64,000 nt of DNA, from NCBI RefSeq assembly GCF_022539505.1, contig NC_061510.1:278462330-278526329 (forward strand), in the 5' to 3' direction. The stretch comes from Lolium rigidum (lineage: Eukaryota > Streptophyta > Magnoliopsida > Poales > Poaceae). Shown here in pieces: positions 33,124-43,689 of this stretch (position 1 is its first letter; each line of letters opens with the position of its first letter). A program made the position numbers and the translations under genes. The notes beneath the pieces were generated by a model, which did not search any database, had not been told where the DNA came from, and saw nothing but the letters and a program-made list of their open reading frames with translations.

Positions 33124-34307
33124 GTGTATATGCATAGATGGTTGCACGAGTAGAACACAATGGTTTGTGGGCGTTGATGCTCTTGTTATCTTTAGTTTGA
33201 GTACTTTGCATCTTTGTGGCATAGTGGGATGAAGCGGCTCGGACTAACTTTACATGACCGCGTTCATGAGACTTGTTCCTCGTTCGACATGCAACTTGTA
33301 TTGCATAAGAGGCTTTGCGGGTGTCTCGTCTCTCCTACTATAGTGAAGATTCAATTTACTCTTCTATTGAAAACATTAGTATCAACGTTGTGGTTCATGT
33401 TCGTAGGTAGATTAGATCTCTCTCGAAAACCCTAAACCACGTAAAATATGCAAACCAAATTAGAGACGTCTAACTTGTTTTTGCAGGGTTTGGTGATGTG
33501 ATATGGCCATAATGTGATGATGAATATGTATGAGATGAACATTATTGTATTGTGGCAACCGGCAGGAGCCTTATGGTTGTCTTTAAATTTCATGTTGAGT
33601 AGTATTTCAAAGTAGTTGTAATAGTTGCTACATGGAGGACAATCATGAAGACGGCGCCATTGACCTTGACGCTACGCCGACGATGATGGAGATCATGCCC
33701 GAAGATGATGGAGATCATGTTCGTGCTTTGGAGATGTAGATCAAAGGCGCAAAGACAAAAGGGCCATATCATATCACATATGAACTGCATGTGATGTTAA
33801 TCCTTTTATGCATCTTATTTTGCTTAGATCGCGACGGTAGCATTATAAGATGATCCCTCATTAAAATCTCAAGATAATAAAGTGTTCATCCTTAGTAGCA
33901 CCGTTACCAAGTCTTGTCGTTTCGAAGCATCTCGTGATGATCGGGTGTGATAGATTCAATAAGTACATACAACGGGTGCAAGACAGTTTTGCACATGCGG
34001 ATACTAAGGTGGCCTTGACGAGCCTAGCATGTACGTACATGGTCTCGGAACACGTGATACCGAAAGGTAGAGCATGAATCATATGGTTGATATGATGAAC
34101 ACTTTGAGTGTTCGCCATTGAAATCACACCTTTTCTCGTGATGATCGGGTTTAGGTGCGGTGGATTTGGTTCGTGTGATCACTAAGACAATGCGAGGGAT
34201 ATTGTTTTGAGTGGGAGTTCACTTAGGTTTTTAATTATGTTGAATTAAAATTTGAACTCAATTTGTCATAAACTTAGTCTAAACTATTGCAAATATATGT
34301 TGTAGAG
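33124..34307 (+). other. Element D untranslated leader
   Basis: About 1.2 kb of leader without a conserved frame, as is usual for the BARE/Angela group, where the long leader carries packaging and dimerisation signals. A GATCGGGTGTGATAGATTCA / GATCGGGTTTAGGTGCGGTG pair at about 33939 and 34143 (both preceded by TCGTGAT) is a partial repeat. Confidence 0.6.
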
Positions 34308-35258
34308 ATGACGTCCCCAATCAATTTTAATCAGTTCCTAGAGAAAGAGAAACTTAAGAGCAACGGTAGCAACTTCACCGACTGGTTCCGTCATGTGAGG
34401 ATCTTCCTCTCTGGCGGAAATCTGCAATTTGTGCTTGATGCACCGCTAGGTGACCCTCCTGCAGAAACTGAAACCGATGAAGTAAAAGCTGTTTACGCGA
34501 CTCGGAAAACTCGGTACTCTCAAGTTCAGTGTGCCATCCTGTGCAATCCGGAATCCGATCTTCAAAAACGTTTTGAGCACCACGATCCTCATGAGTTGAT
34601 GAATGAGCTGAAAGCTATATTCGAGACTCATGCGGCCGTGGAATGCTATGAAGCATCGAAACATTTCTTCAGCTGTATGATGGAAGAAGGCAGCTCCGTT
34701 AGTGAGCACATGCTCGCCATGACCGGGCATGCGAAGAAACTCGATGACTTGGGAATAGTGATTCCTAACAGATCGGGGATTAATCGTGTCCTTCAATCAT
34801 CGCCACCAAGTTACAAGAACTTTGTGATGAACTACAATATGCAGAACATGAACAAGGAGTTACATGAACTCTTTGGCATGCTAAAAGCTACTGAGATTGA
34901 GATCAAGAAAGAGCACCAAGTGTTGATGGTCAACAAAACCACCAGTTTCAAGAAACAGGGCAAGTCTAAGGGAAAATTCAAGAAGGGTGGCAAGAAAGCT
35001 GCCACGCCTCCTATGAAACCTAAGAACGGACCTAAGCCTGATGCTGAGTGCTATTACTGCAAGGAGAAGGGACACTGGAAGCGTAATTGCTCCAAGTATC
35101 TAGCTGATCTGAAGAGCGGCCTTGTCAAGAAGAAGAAAGAAGGTATATCTGATATACATGTTATAGATGTTCATTTCATCGGTTCTCGTTCTAGTACTCG
35201 GTATTTGATACCGGTTCGGTTGCTCATATTTGTAACTCGAAACAGAACTAAAGAATAA
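34308..35258 (+). pseudogene. gag: Element D Gag
   Basis: The likely start is ATG 34308 (MTSPINFNQFLEKEKL), not the upstream ATG 34287. The Copia gag domain spans residues 1-200 (SNFTDWFRHVRIFLS, EASKHFFSCMMEEGSSVSEH, MLAMTGHAKKLDDLGI, NYNMQNMNKELHELFGML). A Lys-rich linker and CCHC knuckle CYYCKEKGHWKRNC at 35049-35090 follow. The frame then slips near 35170; the protease motif DTGSVAHICNS lies in a shifted frame at about 35206-35240, so the natural Gag-Pol fusion is lost. Confidence 0.9.
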
Positions 35259-35868
35259 ACGACAACTGCTGAAAGATGAAGTGACGATGTGCGTTGGAAA
35301 CGGATCCAAGGTCAATGTGATCGCAGTCGGCACACTTCCTCTACATCTACCTTCGGGATTAGTTTTAAGCCTAAATAATTGCTATTATGTACCTGCGTTG
35401 AGCATGAACATTATATCTGGATCTTGTTTAATGCAAGACGGTTATTCATTCAAGTCTGAGAATAATGGTTGTTCTATTTTTATGAATAATATCTTTTATG
35501 GTCGAGCACCACAAAAGAATGGCTTATTTCTGTTAGATCTCGATAGTAGTGATACACATATACATAACATTGATGCTAAGCAAATTAAACTGAATGATAA
35601 TTCTACTTATATGTGGCACTGTCGTCTTGGTCATATTGGAGTGAAACGCATGAAGAAACTCCATACTGATGGATTACTTGAATCACTTGACTTTGAGTCA
35701 CTTGATAGATGCGAAGCATGTCTAATGGGAAAAATGACAAAGACTCCATTTTCTGGTATGATGGAGCGAGCTACTGACTTATTGGAAATCATACATACCG
35801 ATGTATGTGGACCAATGAGCGTAGCATCGCGCGGTGGTTATCGTTATGTTCTAACCTTCACAAGATGA
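35259..35868 (+). pseudogene. pol: Element D protease end and integrase N-terminal part
   Basis: Encodes the distal protease (GNGSKVNVIAVGTLPLHLPS, NNCYYVPALSMNIISGSCLM) and the integrase zinc finger: His residues in WHCRLGHIGVKRM and Cys residues in CEACLMGKM. The first catalytic Asp is in EIIHTDVCGPM (about 35800). A frameshift at about 35865 ends the frame at TGA. Confidence 0.88.
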
Positions 35869-35896
35869 TCTGAGTAGATATGGGTATATCTATTTC

Positions 35897-37213
35897 ATGA
35901 AACATAAATCCGAAACTTTCGAGAAGTTTAAGGAATTTCAAAGTGAAGTAGAAAATCAACGTAACAAGAAGATTAAATTTCTACGATCAGATCGTGGAGG
36001 TGAATATCTGAGTTATGAGTTTGGCATGCATTTAAAGAAATGCGGAATACTTTCACAATTGACACCGCCGGGAACACCTCAACGTAACGGTGTGTCCGAA
36101 CGTCGTAATCGAACTCTCTTAGATATGGTTCGTTCTATGATGTCTCTTACCGATTTGCCGTTATCATTTTGGAGTTATGCATTAGAGACAGCCGCATTCA
36201 CTTTAAATAGAGCACCATCAAAATCCGTAGAAACGACACCGTATGAATTATGGTTTAATAAGAAACCTAAGCTGTCGTTCCTGAAAGTTTGGGGTTGCGA
36301 AGCCTATGTAAAGAAATTACAACCGGACAAGCTAGAACCCAAAGCGGAGAAATGCGTCTTCATAGGATACCCTAAGGAAACTATAGGGTACACTTTCTAT
36401 CACAGATCCGAAGGAAAAATCTTTGTTGCTAAGAACGGAACCTTTCTTGAGAAAGAATTTCTCACTAAAGAAGTGACTGGAAGAAAAGTAGAACTCGATG
36501 AGATTGATGAATCTATACTCGTTGATCAGAGTAGCGCAATACCGGAAGTTGTACCTGTACCGCCTACACCGGCAACAGAGGAAGCTAATGATAATGATCA
36601 TGAAACTTCGAACGAGGAAACTATCGGACCTCGCAGATCGACAAGGGAACGTGCCACTCCTGATTGGTATGTTCCTTGTCTAAATGTCATGATTGTGGAT
36701 AACAATGATGAGGACCCTGCGACGTATGAAGAAGCGATGATGAGCCCAGATTCCAACAAATGGCAAGAAGCCATGAAATCCGAAATGGGATCCATGTATG
36801 ATAACAAAGTATGGACTTTGGTAGACTTACCTGATAGCCGAAAGGTTATGTCGAAAATAAATGGATCTTCAAGAGAAAAACAGATGCCGATGGTAATATT
36901 ACTCGTCTATAAAGCTCGACTTGTCGCAAAGGGTTTCCGACAAATTCAAGGAGTTGACTACGATGAGACTTTCTCACCCGTAGCGAAGCTAAAATCTGTG
37001 AGGATTTTGTTAGCAATAGCTGCATTTTTCGATTATGAGATTTGGCAGATGGATGTCAAAACGGCGTTCCTTAATGGAGACATTGAGGAAGAGTTGTATA
37101 TGGTACAACCCAAAGGTTTTGTCGATCCTAAAAATGCTCGACAAAGTATGCAAACTTCAGCGTTCAATCTATGGACCGAAGCAAGCATCAAGAAGTTGGA
37201 ACCGACGCTTTGA
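35897..37213 (+). pseudogene. pol: Element D integrase core and reverse transcriptase N-terminal part
   Basis: Integrase continues with the second catalytic Asp (LRSDRGGEYLS, about 35990) and Glu (NGVSERRNRTLLD, about 36100), then the GKGY-like C-terminal region (FLKVWGCEAYVKK, CVFIGYPKETIGYTFY). An Asp/Glu/Pro-rich hinge leads to RRSTRERATPDWY and RT (NKWQEAMKSEMGSM, NKVWTLVDLP, YKARLVAKGF, QGVDYDETFSPVAK, DVKTAFLNGDIEEELYM). An indel-rich stretch near 36850-36910 and a frameshift at about 37130 break it. Confidence 0.9.
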
Positions 37214-37608
37214 TAAGGTGATCAAAGACTTCGGGTTTATACAAGTGTCATGGAGAGGCCTCGTATTTACAAGAAAGTGAGTGGGAGCTCTGTAGCATTC
37301 CCGATATTATATGTAGATGACATATTATTGATCGGGAATGATATAGAACTATTAAGCAGTGTTAAAGGTTATTTGAATAATAGTTTTTCAATGAAAGACC
37401 TTGGTGAAGCATCGTATATATTAGGCATCAAGATTTGTAGAGATAGATCAAGACGCCTAATAGGGCTATCACAGAGTACATATCTGGAAAAGATTCTAAA
37501 GAAGTTTAGAATGGACGAAAGTAAGAAAGGGTTCTTACCTATGTTACCAGGCAAGGTATTGAGTAAGACTCAAGGACCGGCTACGGCAGTAAAGAAAGAG
37601 AAAGGATG
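37140..37608 (+). pseudogene. pol: Element D reverse transcriptase C-terminal part
   Basis: The frame carrying KLQRSIYGPKQASRSWN overlaps the previous one and stops near 37280. The next frame (37250-37609) has the catalytic YVDD at 37310-37321, then LLIGNDIELLSSVKGYL, FSMKDLGEASYILGIKI and LGL-type QSTYLEKILKKF. It ends at TGA 37607-37609. At least two frameshifts separate the pieces. Confidence 0.88.
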
Positions 37609-37609
37609 A

Positions 37610-38312
37610 GTAATATCCCCTATGCCTCGGCAGTAGGGATCTATCATGTATGCCATGCTATGTACTAGACCGGATATAGCACATGCTCGTTAGTTTGACT
37701 AGCAGATATCAAAGTGATCCAGGAATGGAACACTCGGACAGCGGTCAAGAATATCCTAAAGTACTTGAAAAGAACTAAGGATATGTTTCTTTGTTATGGA
37801 GGTGACCAAGAGCTCGTTGTAAACGGTTACACCGATGCAAGTTGGAACACTGATCCTGATGACTCTAAGTCACAATCTGGGTACGTGTTTATATTGAATG
37901 GTGCTGCAAGTAAGCCGGGCAAGCTCGAAGCAAGTGCACGGTGGCGAAGTCTTCAACAGAATCGGAGTACATAGCGGCTTCGCAGGCTTCATCGAAGCGG
38001 TATGGATGAAGAGGTTCATTGTAGAGCTCGGTGTGGTTCCTAGTGCATTGGACCCATTAATCATTTACTCGTGATAACATGGGTGCCATCGCCAATGCAC
38101 AAGAGCCAAGGTCACACAAGAGGCTGAAGCATATCAAGCTGCGTTACCACTCGATTCGCGAGTACATCGAAGATGGAGAAGTAAAGATTTGCAAAGTACA
38201 CACCGATCCGAATGTAGCAGATCCGTTGACTAAAGCTCTCCCTAGGGCAAAGCATGACCAACACCGAATGCCATGGGTGTTAGGTATATTACAATGTAAT
38301 CTAGATTATTGA
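37610..38312 (+). pseudogene. pol: Element D RNase H
   Basis: Fragments in several frames: IPYASAVG-type start (37617), AVKNILKYLKRTKDMFL and the RNase H motif YTDASWNTDPDDSKSQSGYV (37800-37900). A broken TEAEYIAA region at about 37965 and the C-terminal part (SHKRLKHIKLRYHSIREYI, HTDPNVADPLTKALP) end at TGA 38310-38312. Confidence 0.85.
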
Positions 38313-38317
38313 CTCTA

Positions 38318-38333
38318 GTGCAAGTGGGAGACT
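38318..38333 (+). other. Polypurine tract of element D
   Basis: GTGCAAGTGGGAGACT directly precedes the 3' LTR; CAAGTGGGAGA is the usual Angela-group tract. Confidence 0.8.
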
Positions 38334-39981
38334 CGAAGGAGATATGCCCTAGAGGCAATAATAAAGTGGTTATTATTTATATCTTTATGTTTATGATAAA
38401 TTTTTATATATCATGCTATAATTGTATTAACCGAAACATTAGTACATGTGTGATATGTAGACAAACAAGAAGTCCCTAGTATGCCTCTTAAATTAGCTTG
38501 TTGATTAATGGATGATTAGTTTCATAATCATGAACATCGGATGTTATTAATAACAAGGTTATGTCATTGTATGAATGATGTAATGGACACACCCAATTAA
38601 GCGTAGCATAAGATCTCGTCATTAAGTTATTTTCTATAAGCTTTCGATACATAGTTACCTAGTCCTTATGACCATGAGATCATGTAAATCACTTATACCG
38701 GAAAGGTACTTTGATTACACAAAACACCACTGCGTAAATGGGTGGCTATAAAGGTGGGATTAAGTATCCGGAAAGTATGAGTTGAGGCATATGGATCAAC
38801 AGTGGGATTTGTCCATCCCGATGACGGATAGATATACTCTGGGCCCTCTCGGTGGAATGTCGTCTAATGTCTTGCAACCATATGAATGAGTTCATAAGAG
38901 ACCACATACCAAGGTACGAGTAAAGAGTACTTCTCAGGAGACGAGGTTGAACAAGGTATAGAGTGATACCGAAGATCAAACCTCGGACAAGTAAAATATC
39001 GCGAGACAAAGGGAATTGGTATTATATGTGAATGGTTCATTCGATCACTAAAGTCATCGTTGAATATGTGGGAGCCATTATGGATCTCCGGATCCCGCTA
39101 TTGGTTATTGGTCGGAGTGAGTACTCAACCATGTCCGCATAGTTCACGAACCGTAGGGTGACACACTTAAAGTTGGATGTTGAAATGGTAGTACTTGAAT
39201 ATGGAATGGAGTTCGAATATTTGTTCGGAGTCCCGGATGAGATCCCGGACATCACGAGGAGTTCCTGAATGGTCCGGAGAATAAGATTCATATATAGGAT
39301 GTCATTTTATGTGAATTAAAATGTCGCGGATGGTTCTATGGATGGTTCTAGAAGGTTCTAGAAAAGTCCGGAAGAAACCACCAAGGAAGGAAGGTTTCCC
39401 CCTCTTATGGAAGGTTTTTGGTTCGGGTCTTATTCGAAGACTTGGACACCAACACTTGGGGATCCACCTATATAATGAGGGGCCAAGGGAGGGGGCCGGC
39501 CACCCCAAGACCACAAGCTGGCCGCCCCCCTTGAAGTGGCCGGCCACCCCCTCCCAAACCCTAGCCGCCCTCCTCTCCTCCATATCTCCCGCGTAGCTTA
39601 GCGAAGCTCCGCCGGACTTCTCCACCACCACCGACACCACGCCGTCGTGCTATCGGATTCAAGAGGAGCTAATACTTCCGCTGCCCGCTGGAACGGGAGG
39701 TGGACGTCGTCTTCATCAACAACCGAACGTGTGACCGAGTACGGAGGTGCTGCCCGTTCGTGGCGCCGGAACCGATCGTGATCAAGATCTTCTACGCGCT
39801 TTTGCAAACGGCAAGTGATCGTCTACCGCAGCAACAAGAGCCTCCTCTTGTAGGCTTTGGAATCTCTTCAAGGGTGAGACTCGATACCCCCTCGTTGCTA
39901 CCGTCTTCTAGATTGCATCTTGGCTTGGATTGCGTGTTCGCGGTAGGAAATTTTTTGTTTTCTACGCAACGTTATCCTACA
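38334..39981 (+). repeat. Element D 3' LTR
   Basis: 1648 bp. Its first base is C where the 5' copy has T, so the canonical TG end is CG here. A deletion of about 140 bp at about 39387 removes the palindrome-rich block present in the 5' LTR. Confidence 0.92.
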
Positions 39982-39986
39982 TATAC

Positions 39987-40600
39987 TTGGCTGTAGGCTC
40001 AACTTGTATTGTTTCTTCACTCTATATTTTAAAATCACGACTTCTGTTCCCCCTTTATCTTATCGGGTGCGCGACCAGCGCTCCCGATGGGAGTAGCCCC
40101 CGAGGCTAGAGTCGAGTATTGATACTAGGCTGTAGACTCAACTTTCGTCTCCTTTGAACAACCCTATAGTTATGTCCTTCATATTATCCTCTTATCAGAA
40201 GTACGAATACTACTTCTGATAAGAGTAGCTCCCGAGCATTTGAACAAATACTTTTATTTGATCAAAGGCTCCCGAAATTATTTTGTTTGGACCATTGACA
40301 TTTCTCTGTCGCTATTTTTTCAAAGAAGGTCAGTCGAAATTTTCCTTATGGCGACGTCAGCGCTGACGATGGCCACGAACTTTGTATTGGGAAGGTGTGA
40401 GTTCTGTCATTTCACTAATCCGTGGGTCCAAAATCCTGCGCCGTTGACACGTCGCGCAAGTGGGGGGCACACGTCTTCCGCATTTTCCGGCACGCGCGTT
40501 GTAACGCCTATCCAGTAACTTCGCAGTGAAAAGACTATTGTACCCCTATCGAAACGCGTAGGGCGTAAGATCTATTTTCCTTTCATCCAACGGCGCGACG
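39987..40600. repeat. Element C 3' non-coding region, distal part with tandem repeat unit 2
   Basis: Continues element C after D. A second copy of the 139 bp unit starts near 40058 (TATCGGGTGCGCGACCAGCG, CTCCCGATGGGAG hairpin, AGTAGCCCCCGAGGCT, CGAGTATTGATAC). A third diverged unit near 40190-40240 has a 9-bp hairpin TCAGAAGTA/TACTTCTGA (40196-40220) and AGTAGCTCCCGAG. Each unit thus carries a copy of the polypurine-tract-like motif seen next to the LTR. No protein-coding frame is recognised. Confidence 0.7.
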
Positions 40601-40613
40601 GATCGGTGGCTCG

Positions 40614-40621
40614 CTATAAAG
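40614..40621 (+). promoter_or_regulatory. TATA box of element C antisense gene
   Basis: CTATAAAG about 182 bases before the first ATG of the plus-strand gene, followed by a pyrimidine-rich leader with a CT repeat. It is outside the LTR. Confidence 0.6.
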
Positions 40622-40664
40622 CTGCCCCTTCATCCTCATTCTCCCCCTTCGCTGCGTTGTTCAC

Positions 40665-40676
40665 CTCTCTCTCTCT

Positions 40677-40718
<42 letters not shown>
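40665..40718 (+). repeat. CT microsatellite in the antisense gene leader
   Basis: About 54 bases of (CT)n with a few CCCT interruptions, between the TATA box and the ATG. CT/GA-rich leaders are common in plant 5' UTRs. Confidence 0.85.
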
Positions 40719-40719
<1 letters not shown>

Positions 40720-40795
40720 GTTCCGCCATTGCCATCCCCAAGCTCTTCACTCTCGCGCTTCCAATCATCTTCTTCCCCCACCAAAGCTCGTTTTC

Positions 40796-43506
40796 ATGCC
40801 TCCGCGCACGAAGCTGACCAAGCACATCGCTCCCGGAACCAACGCGCCGATGGACAAGGTGGAGATCTATGGGTGGGAAAGATCCAAAATCTCCAACCAA
40901 GATCAGAAGACCCTCAAGAAGCTAGGCCTGATGAAGAAGGACTCGCTGATCTTCCCTGGCGATGAAAGCTTCCCGAGCCCTCCGATTGGATACCCGGGTA
41001 ACTTTCATCGACCACCTCATTCACGGCCTTTCCACCCCCATCCACGAGTGTCTTCGTGGACTTGTTTTTGTTTACGGGGTTCAGCTGCATCAGCTGACCC
41101 CTAACTCCATCCTCCACATCTCGATTTTTATCACTTTGTGCGAGTGCTTCCTCGGGACCCATCCTCATTGGGGCATGTGGGAACGCATTTTCTATCTCCG
41201 GCGCAACAACTCTCGCAACATCGTCTACAATGTGAGCGGCGTTTGCATCTGCGTCCGACCCGATGTTGACTACTTCGACGTCAAATTCCCCGACTCCGTC
41301 CAAGGGTGACGCAGGAGGTGGTTATACATCCGAGAGGAATACATCAAGGACCAGGAGTACTACATCGCTCCTTTTGATGGTGCCGCGGAAATCCTCAGGC
41401 GCCGATCCTGGGATGCTGAGGCTTCTGCCGAAGAAAAAACAGCCACAGACGCTCTGATGAAGCGCATCCATCAGCTCCAGAACACCCACGGTGAAGAACT
41501 ATCGGGTGTTCAAATCACTGCTTATTTCCTTAGGATTAGGGAGTAGCCTCCGCAGGCTCGCAAAAACCCCCTTTGGATGTATGCTGGCGAAAAAGACGTT
41601 GATCGCGTGTCCAAGGATCTTTCTGTGAAGGACTTGGAGAGGCTCATTCGACGCTTTTCTTCGTTAAGCAAGAAACACGAGGTTCCAACCTCTTGTCGTG
41701 TGGAGCCATACAGTGGCAACCACGCCCTTCCCGAAGTAAGTAGCTTTTCTTTCGAGTTGTGTTGCTATTTTTCGACTGCGTCCTCATTTCCTTATATTTA
41801 CCTTGGTTTTACCTTTTCATCCGACAGAACCACCAAATTCTATCGTCTCTTCCTCCCCTCCCTGAAGGTGGAGAGGTGGATGAGCAAACCATTGTTAATG
41901 ACGAGTCGCAAGAATCCTCTCGTCCTGAGAGTGAAGTCGCGGGATCTCACAAATCAGCGGCTTCCTCCGAAAAAGAAACCGAATCAAAGGCTTCTGAATC
42001 CGTCCGCTCCGACTCTCCTCCTCTCGCCGTTTCTCCAAGGAACAAGAGGAAAAAGGATGAAGTCGAAAGCAGCTCCAAGCCCACTGAACCAGCTGCCGAA
42101 GAAATGTCACCCGAAGAAGAGGGTACCTTCAACCCTTATGATGATGCAGGCTCCGTTAGCTCTTAAGTTTCTTTGTTGTTATTTGTTGCGTAACTCTTGT
42201 TTGTTCGGCCTGCTCATTTTTCTATGTTAACAGTGGCGAAGAGGAGGAGGAAGAAACCGCGGTTCATGGCACGGCTCCAACAAGCACGTCGAACACCGTC
42301 GTTCTTTCTGAAGCACGCCGCGCTGCCGTGGAATCTTCGCCTCCCCCTCAACAAAACGTGGAAACATCGACTCCTATAGCCAGCCCCCGAGCCCCTTTGC
42401 CGAGGAGAGCAAGAATTGGGGCTGGCGAGAGCCACGAGATTGTTACGGGGAGTTCCTCGACTCCTTCCTTGGACGCTGTAAGTATTCTTGTTGTTTGTGA
42501 TTCTCTATTTTGTTTGGCCAGTCTATCTTTGGTCGATTGTCGAGTTCGTTCTTCTTCTGACTTTGTCTCCCAATGCTTTTTATAGCCTGTGATGAAGCAT
42601 CTCATCAAACTTGGCACTCAATTTATTGGGTTTCGTGACGCAGCCGAAGATTTGAGAGGTGAGTTTCGCTTTACTCTTAGCAATCCATTTTTCTCGGCAA
42701 ACCTATTTTGTATTCTGATAGCGGATTCTCGCATTTCGACCTTCCTTTCAGAGGCCCTTTACAAAGCCGAAAAACGCGCTCATGCCCTGGCTATTAAGCT
42801 TGAGCAAAGCGAAAAGGCTCGCGAGAAGGCTAAACAAGATGCTGCTTCTATTGAAGATCTTCGCCAAAGGCTCCAAAATGCTGAAAACGCTCTGAGCGAC
42901 AAGGTTTCTCAGCAAATTGCGCGTGAGAATGCCATCATAGATCGTTTAGAGACCCAAAACCGGCGGTTCGTTAGTAAGTTTTTGCCCTTTTATCTTTCAA
43001 GCTTCTCTGGAGTTGGTTCTCTGCATATTTTGATGAACTCGCATTTTGTTCCAGCAGGAAGAATGGGTGAGGATTTCACCTTGCATGAAGCTGAGGAGGA
43101 TCGTCTTATCGACACCCTCTCCATCCTCGAGCAGCAAGGGGATATGGCGCGCACCAATATTTCCGATGCGCGAGCCGCGTTTACGTGCCTCTTCCCCCAT
43201 TTCTTCCCCAAGCAGACGCAACCGCAAATTTTCTCTGAGCTTGTCAAGCGCTTCCTTCCCAAGGAAGACCTTGCATTAGCCTATCGACAAGACAATCTGA
43301 AGATTGGAGTCGAAGGTACCATTGCCTTGGTTGCTAACAGCCAGCAAGAGGTCGACTGGGCAAAGGCTAGTAACCCCGTGAAGATGAACAAGGAGAAGTG
43401 GAAGGCGTTGGTGAAGGACGCCAAGCCTCACTCGAAGAAGATCCTTGTCTTCCTCAGCCCAAAGCATGCTGCTTCCGCTAGTACCGCCAAGACGGAGGTC
43501 AAGTAG
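40796..43506 (+). pseudogene. Element C antisense gene 1: 'putative gypsy type transposon' domain protein, spliced
   Basis: Runs opposite to C's pol. Exon 1 (40796-about 41733) has MPPRTKLTKHIAPG, KLGLMKKDSLIFPGDE, VTFIDHLIHGL, YGVQLHQLTPNSILHISIFI and PLWMYAGEKDVDRVSKDL, matching the plant family once named 'putative gypsy type transposon' (Transposase_28). Further exons at about 41829-42162, 42234-42477, 42586-42658, 42752-42973 and 43058-43506 (or 43055) encode a Ser/Glu-rich linker, a coiled coil (EKRAHALAIKLEQSEKAREKA) and a C-terminal domain (LFPHFFPKQTQPQIFSELVKRF). Canonical GT/AG sites flank nearly all introns and phases agree. Decay: a frameshift near 41000, TGA at 41307-41309, TAG near 41545, and a TT in place of GT at 42163. 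Function unknown. Confidence 0.75.
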
Positions 43507-43689
43507 ACCATCCTGTCCCTATGTTTCTTTTTTTCTTTTTCCCTTTTGTGGTTGTCGCTCTTGTTATGACTTGCGACAACCTTTATCGGTTCAATAGGAG
43601 TTGACTTTTGTAATGAACATGTAAATATCTTGATGATTAATGAAGTACCACTTGCCGAATGATTGATGTCGATATTTCCTTTTTCCAGT
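43507..43689 (+). other. Gap between antisense genes 1 and 2
   Basis: An AT-rich 3'-UTR-like stretch with TAATGAACATG and TTAATGAAG as weak polyadenylation-like signals. It ends in a pyrimidine tract and CCAG, a possible splice acceptor for the next exon. Confidence 0.4.

Larger units (their letters stand above)
31322..39981 (+). mobile_element. Element D: Angela/BARE/WIS-like Copia retrotransposon
   Basis: Flanked by TATAC at 31317-31321 and 39982-39986. LTRs of 1788 and 1648 bp start TGAAGGAGATATGCCCTAGA (CG in the 3' copy) and end TTATCCTACA. Order: LTR, tRNA-iMet primer site, leader, gag with CCHC knuckle, protease, integrase, RT, RNase H, polypurine tract, LTR. Integrase before RT defines Copia. 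The LTR opening (ATGCCCTAGAGGCAATAATA) is characteristic of the BARE/WIS/Angela group of Triticeae. The coding region is broken in at least six places. Confidence 0.93.

Noticed and set aside
39302..39640. Minus-strand frames in both LTRs of D (also 32452-32768)
   Set aside because: LTR sequence with frames disrupted by the 140-bp difference; no domain.
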